Source: an uncultured Lachnospiraceae bacterium
GTDB lineage: Bacteria; Bacillota; Clostridia; Lachnospirales; Lachnospiraceae
Length of the DNA stretch: 7,805 bases
NCBI GenBank assembly: GCA_902797475.1
Contig: CADBTG010000067.1
Location: 1-7,805, forward strand
Direction of reading: 5' to 3'
In this document: positions 6,432 through 7,805 of the stretch, piece by piece
Numbering within the stretch: the stretch's first letter is position 1
Layout of the letters: each line of letters begins with the position of its first letter
Position numbers and translations under genes: made by a program
The notes under the pieces: model-generated
What the model was told of the DNA's origin: nothing
The model's database searches: none
Seen by the model: only the letters and a program-made list of their open reading frames with translations

Positions 6432-7024
6432 GTCCCAAATTCATGGGAAATGATATTTCTTTCCGAAAGCTTTCTGTACAGGTCATTCATCGGAAGTCCC
6501 ATTACATTATAATAGTCCCCGGAAATGCCCTTTATATGCCTTCCGAAAACGCCCTGGATCCCGTATGCGCCGGCCTTGTCTGTCGGTTCTCCGGTCTTAA
6601 TATAGGAAAGAATCTCTTCGTCGCTCAGCTCGTCAATGCAAACTTCCGTTTTCGTCACGAAGCCTTCCGAGAACGAATTCTTTCCGACTTTATATAAGTA
6701 CACACCGGTATAAACATAGCTGGTATTGCCCGACAGAAGACGGAGCATTTGAAAAGCATCCTCTTCGTTTTCCGGCTTTCCGAGAATTCTGTCCTGAAAG
6801 GAGACCACGGTATCGGCCCCGATAATCAGGCAGTCTTCTTCGGGAATGACGGCTTCCGTCGCCTTTTTCATGGACAGATAACCGACAAGCTCTTCGGGCG
6901 GAAGGATTATCTTTTCTTCTTTATAAAGGCTCTCCGTTATCTTAAAAACAAGCCCCATCTTCGTCAGGATTTCACTTCTGCGAGGTGACCGGCTTGCCAG
7001 GTAAATGCTGCAATTCTGAATCAT
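6428..7024 (-). CDS. maf: Maf family nucleoside triphosphate pyrophosphatase
   Basis: This 198-residue cytoplasmic protein is of normal Maf length. Maf enzymes hydrolyse non-canonical or pyrimidine nucleoside triphosphates (dTTP/UTP in the YhdE-like group) to the monophosphate and pyrophosphate, and were first noted for septum inhibition when overproduced. Visible motifs: the substrate loop LASRSPRRSEIL (9-20), Asp71 in GADTVVSF acting in metal binding, Lys83 in LGKP, and the C-terminal EPTDKAGAYGIQG (146-158) and GDYYNVMGLP (169-178). I chose the ATG at 7024-7022, which has GGAG eight bases upstream and gives the expected start MIQNCSIYLASRSP. The upstream in-frame ATG at 7090 has no ribosome binding site and overlaps the promoter. 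It precedes argJ by 90 bp on the same strand and diverges from argG; no functional link with arginine synthesis is known to me. Confidence 0.95.
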   Translation of the reverse strand: MIQNCSIYLASRSPRRSEILTKMGLVFKITESLYKEEKIILPPEELVGYLSMKKATEAVIPEEDCLIIGADTVVSFQDRILGKPENEEDAFQMLRLLSGNTSYVYTGVYLYKVGKNSFSEGFVTKTEVCIDELSDEEILSYIKTGEPTDKAGAYGIQGVFGRHIKGISGDYYNVMGLPMNDLYRKLSERNIISHEFGT

Positions 7025-7061
7025 GGATGCTGCTCCGTTTCGGAAATCTGTTTCGCCTTGA

Positions 7062-7090
7062 ATTATATCGGTTATATAAGGAAAATGCAA
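7062..7090 (-). promoter_or_regulatory. Promoter of maf
   Basis: On the minus strand a perfect -10 box TATAAT (7067-7062) lies 17 bp from TTGCAT (7090-7085), a weak -35 (3 of 6). The start of transcription would be near 7055, about 30 bases before the chosen maf ATG. This also argues against the longer maf frame starting at 7090. Confidence 0.55.
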
Positions 7091-7215
7091 GGCAGATATG
7101 CCTGAAACGATCGGAAATCAGGGCGTTTTTCGCCTTTTCGTGGAAATCAACAAATATCCGCTTGGGAAAACCGGTTATTTATCGTATTTTCCTATTGCTT
7201 TTTTTGTCTATGCGA

Positions 7216-7235
7216 TGTATTTTTATAAATATAAA
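7216..7235 (+). promoter_or_regulatory. Probable argG promoter -10 region with ARG-box-like sequence
   Basis: On the plus strand TATAAA occurs at 7224-7229 and again at 7230-7235, either of which could be a -10 box. The T-rich DNA upstream (TTGCTT at 7195, TTGTCT at 7204) gives only weak -35 matches at imperfect spacings. TGTATTTTTATAAA (7216-7229) matches 11 of 14 positions of the ARG-box pattern and overlaps the first -10 candidate, which suits ArgR repression. All of this is tentative in such A/T-rich sequence. Confidence 0.3.
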
Positions 7236-7277
7236 CGGAATAACCGTTCCCATTTTTCGCAAGGAGGCATTTTTATT

Positions 7278-7805
7278 ATGAAAGAAAAAGTTATTCTCGC
7301 CTACTCCGGCGGATTAGACACGACAGCCATTATCCCCTGGCTTAAAGAAAACTATGATTATGAAGTTATCTGCTGCTGTATCGACTGCGGTCAGGAAAGC
7401 GAACTCGACGGTCTTGAAGAGCGCGCAAAGTACTGCGGCGCCGAGAAGCTTTACATTTTGGATGTAAACGATGAGTTTGCCGAGGATTATATCGTTCCCT
7501 GCGTGCAGGCCAATACCGTATATGAAAACAAGTATCTGCTCGGTACCTCGATGGCTCGTCCTTTGATTGCGAAGAAGCTCGTTGAGATTGCCCGCAAGGA
7601 AGGCGCAACCGCAATCTGCCACGGCGCTACCGGTAAGGGTAACGATCAGGTTCGTTTCGAACTCGGCATCAAGGCTCTTGCTCCCGATCTTAAGATTATT
7701 GCAGCTTGGAGAAGCCCTTACTGGACCATGAGCTCCCGTGAGGAAGAAATCGAATACTGCAAGCAGCACGGCATCGAGCTTCCTTTCAGCGCTGACAACA
7801 GCTAC
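7278..7805 (+). CDS. argG: Argininosuccinate synthase (N-terminal 176 codons, cut by the window edge)
   Basis: The only plus-strand gene encodes the enzyme that joins citrulline and aspartate with ATP to make argininosuccinate, the penultimate arginine step. The frame is open from the ATG at 7278 to the last base. It carries the PP-loop nucleotide motif AYSGGLDT (8-15), GTSMARPL (89-96) and the citrulline/aspartate-site motif HGATGKGNDQVRFE (115-128). About 176 of the usual roughly 400 residues are visible. The start has a perfect AAGGAGG at 7261-7267, ten bases upstream. The stretch ICCCIDCGQ (31-39) is Cys-rich where many homologues have an Ala/Thr/Val-rich strand; I recall this as usual in some Clostridia. 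Proline codons here are CCC or CCT, unlike the CCG preferred in the minus-strand genes, which may reflect high expression. It is transcribed divergently from maf-argJBD. Confidence 0.97.
   Translation, partial: MKEKVILAYSGGLDTTAIIPWLKENYDYEVICCCIDCGQESELDGLEERAKYCGAEKLYILDVNDEFAEDYIVPCVQANTVYENKYLLGTSMARPLIAKKLVEIARKEGATAICHGATGKGNDQVRFELGIKALAPDLKIIAAWRSPYWTMSSREEEIEYCKQHGIELPFSADNSY

Noticed and set aside
7025..7090. Longer start for maf at 7090
   Set aside because: No ribosome binding site there, and it overlaps the perfect TATAAT at 7062-7067; the family N terminus begins just after 7024.
7090..7103. Small palindrome AGGCA-GATA-TGCCT next to the maf -35 box
   Set aside because: Only five pairs; a binding site is possible but nothing else supports it.
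7121..7138. GGCG-TTTTT-CGCC hairpin followed by TTTT, possible plus-strand terminator or attenuator before argG
   Set aside because: The stem is only four strong pairs plus weak ones, and no plus-strand promoter is visible upstream; probably chance.
7172..7246. Inverted repeat CGGTTATT (7172-7179) and AATAACCG (7239-7246)
   Set aside because: Eight bases at 59-base spacing is about what chance gives in a region this size, and it does not extend.
6985..7281. Plus-strand frame of 98 codons running into the argG start
   Set aside because: It spans the maf 5' end, the maf promoter and the argG promoter region, and has no recognisable motif or ribosome binding site.

Overview
The window looks like chromosomal DNA from a Bacillota bacterium, probably class Clostridia and perhaps Lachnospiraceae. 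The evidence is the near-consensus AAGGAGG-type ribosome binding sites, the Gram-positive SLBB+HhH form of ComEA, the WalRK/PhoPR-like two-component system with a GerMN-like lipoprotein behind it, and the Cys-rich start of ArgG (ICCCIDCGQ). This placement rests on remembered family features, not on a search. Seven of the eight genes lie on the minus strand. Only argG, at the right edge, lies on the plus strand.

Left half (1-2971, minus strand): one compact operon in the order comEA, response regulator, sensor histidine kinase, lipoprotein (cut by the window edge). A promoter at 2943-2971 (TTGTGA, 17 bp, TAAAAT) drives it. The genes are separated by 13 bp, overlap by 8 bp and overlap by 4 bp, so co-transcription and translational coupling are likely. 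The operon pairs a DNA-binding competence protein, normally next to comEC, with an envelope-sensing two-component system and a surface lipoprotein.

Right half (2975-7024, minus strand): maf, then argJ-argB-argD, ending in a strong intrinsic terminator (2975-3007) just upstream of the comEA promoter. ArgJ (acetyl transfer from N-acetylornithine to glutamate), ArgB (N-acetylglutamate kinase, with the N-terminal segment typical of arginine-inhibited enzymes) and ArgD (N-acetylornithine aminotransferase) supply most of the acetylated ornithine pathway. argC is not in the window. argJ has its own promoter (TTGATT, 16 bp, TATAAT), with two ArgR-operator-like sequences between it and the start codon.

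Right edge (7025-7805): a 254-bp divergent region carries a maf promoter (perfect TATAAT) on the minus strand and, on the plus strand, a weaker promoter/ARG-box-like region before argG (argininosuccinate synthase, first 176 codons). maf therefore sits between the two arginine transcription units.

Most of this is ordinary housekeeping and biosynthetic DNA. No mobile element, CRISPR array, RNA gene or clear novel system is visible. The points most worth a second look are the comEA-two-component linkage, a nested small reading frame with an ideal ribosome binding site inside comEA, a hairpin over the comEA ribosome binding site, and the putative ARG boxes.
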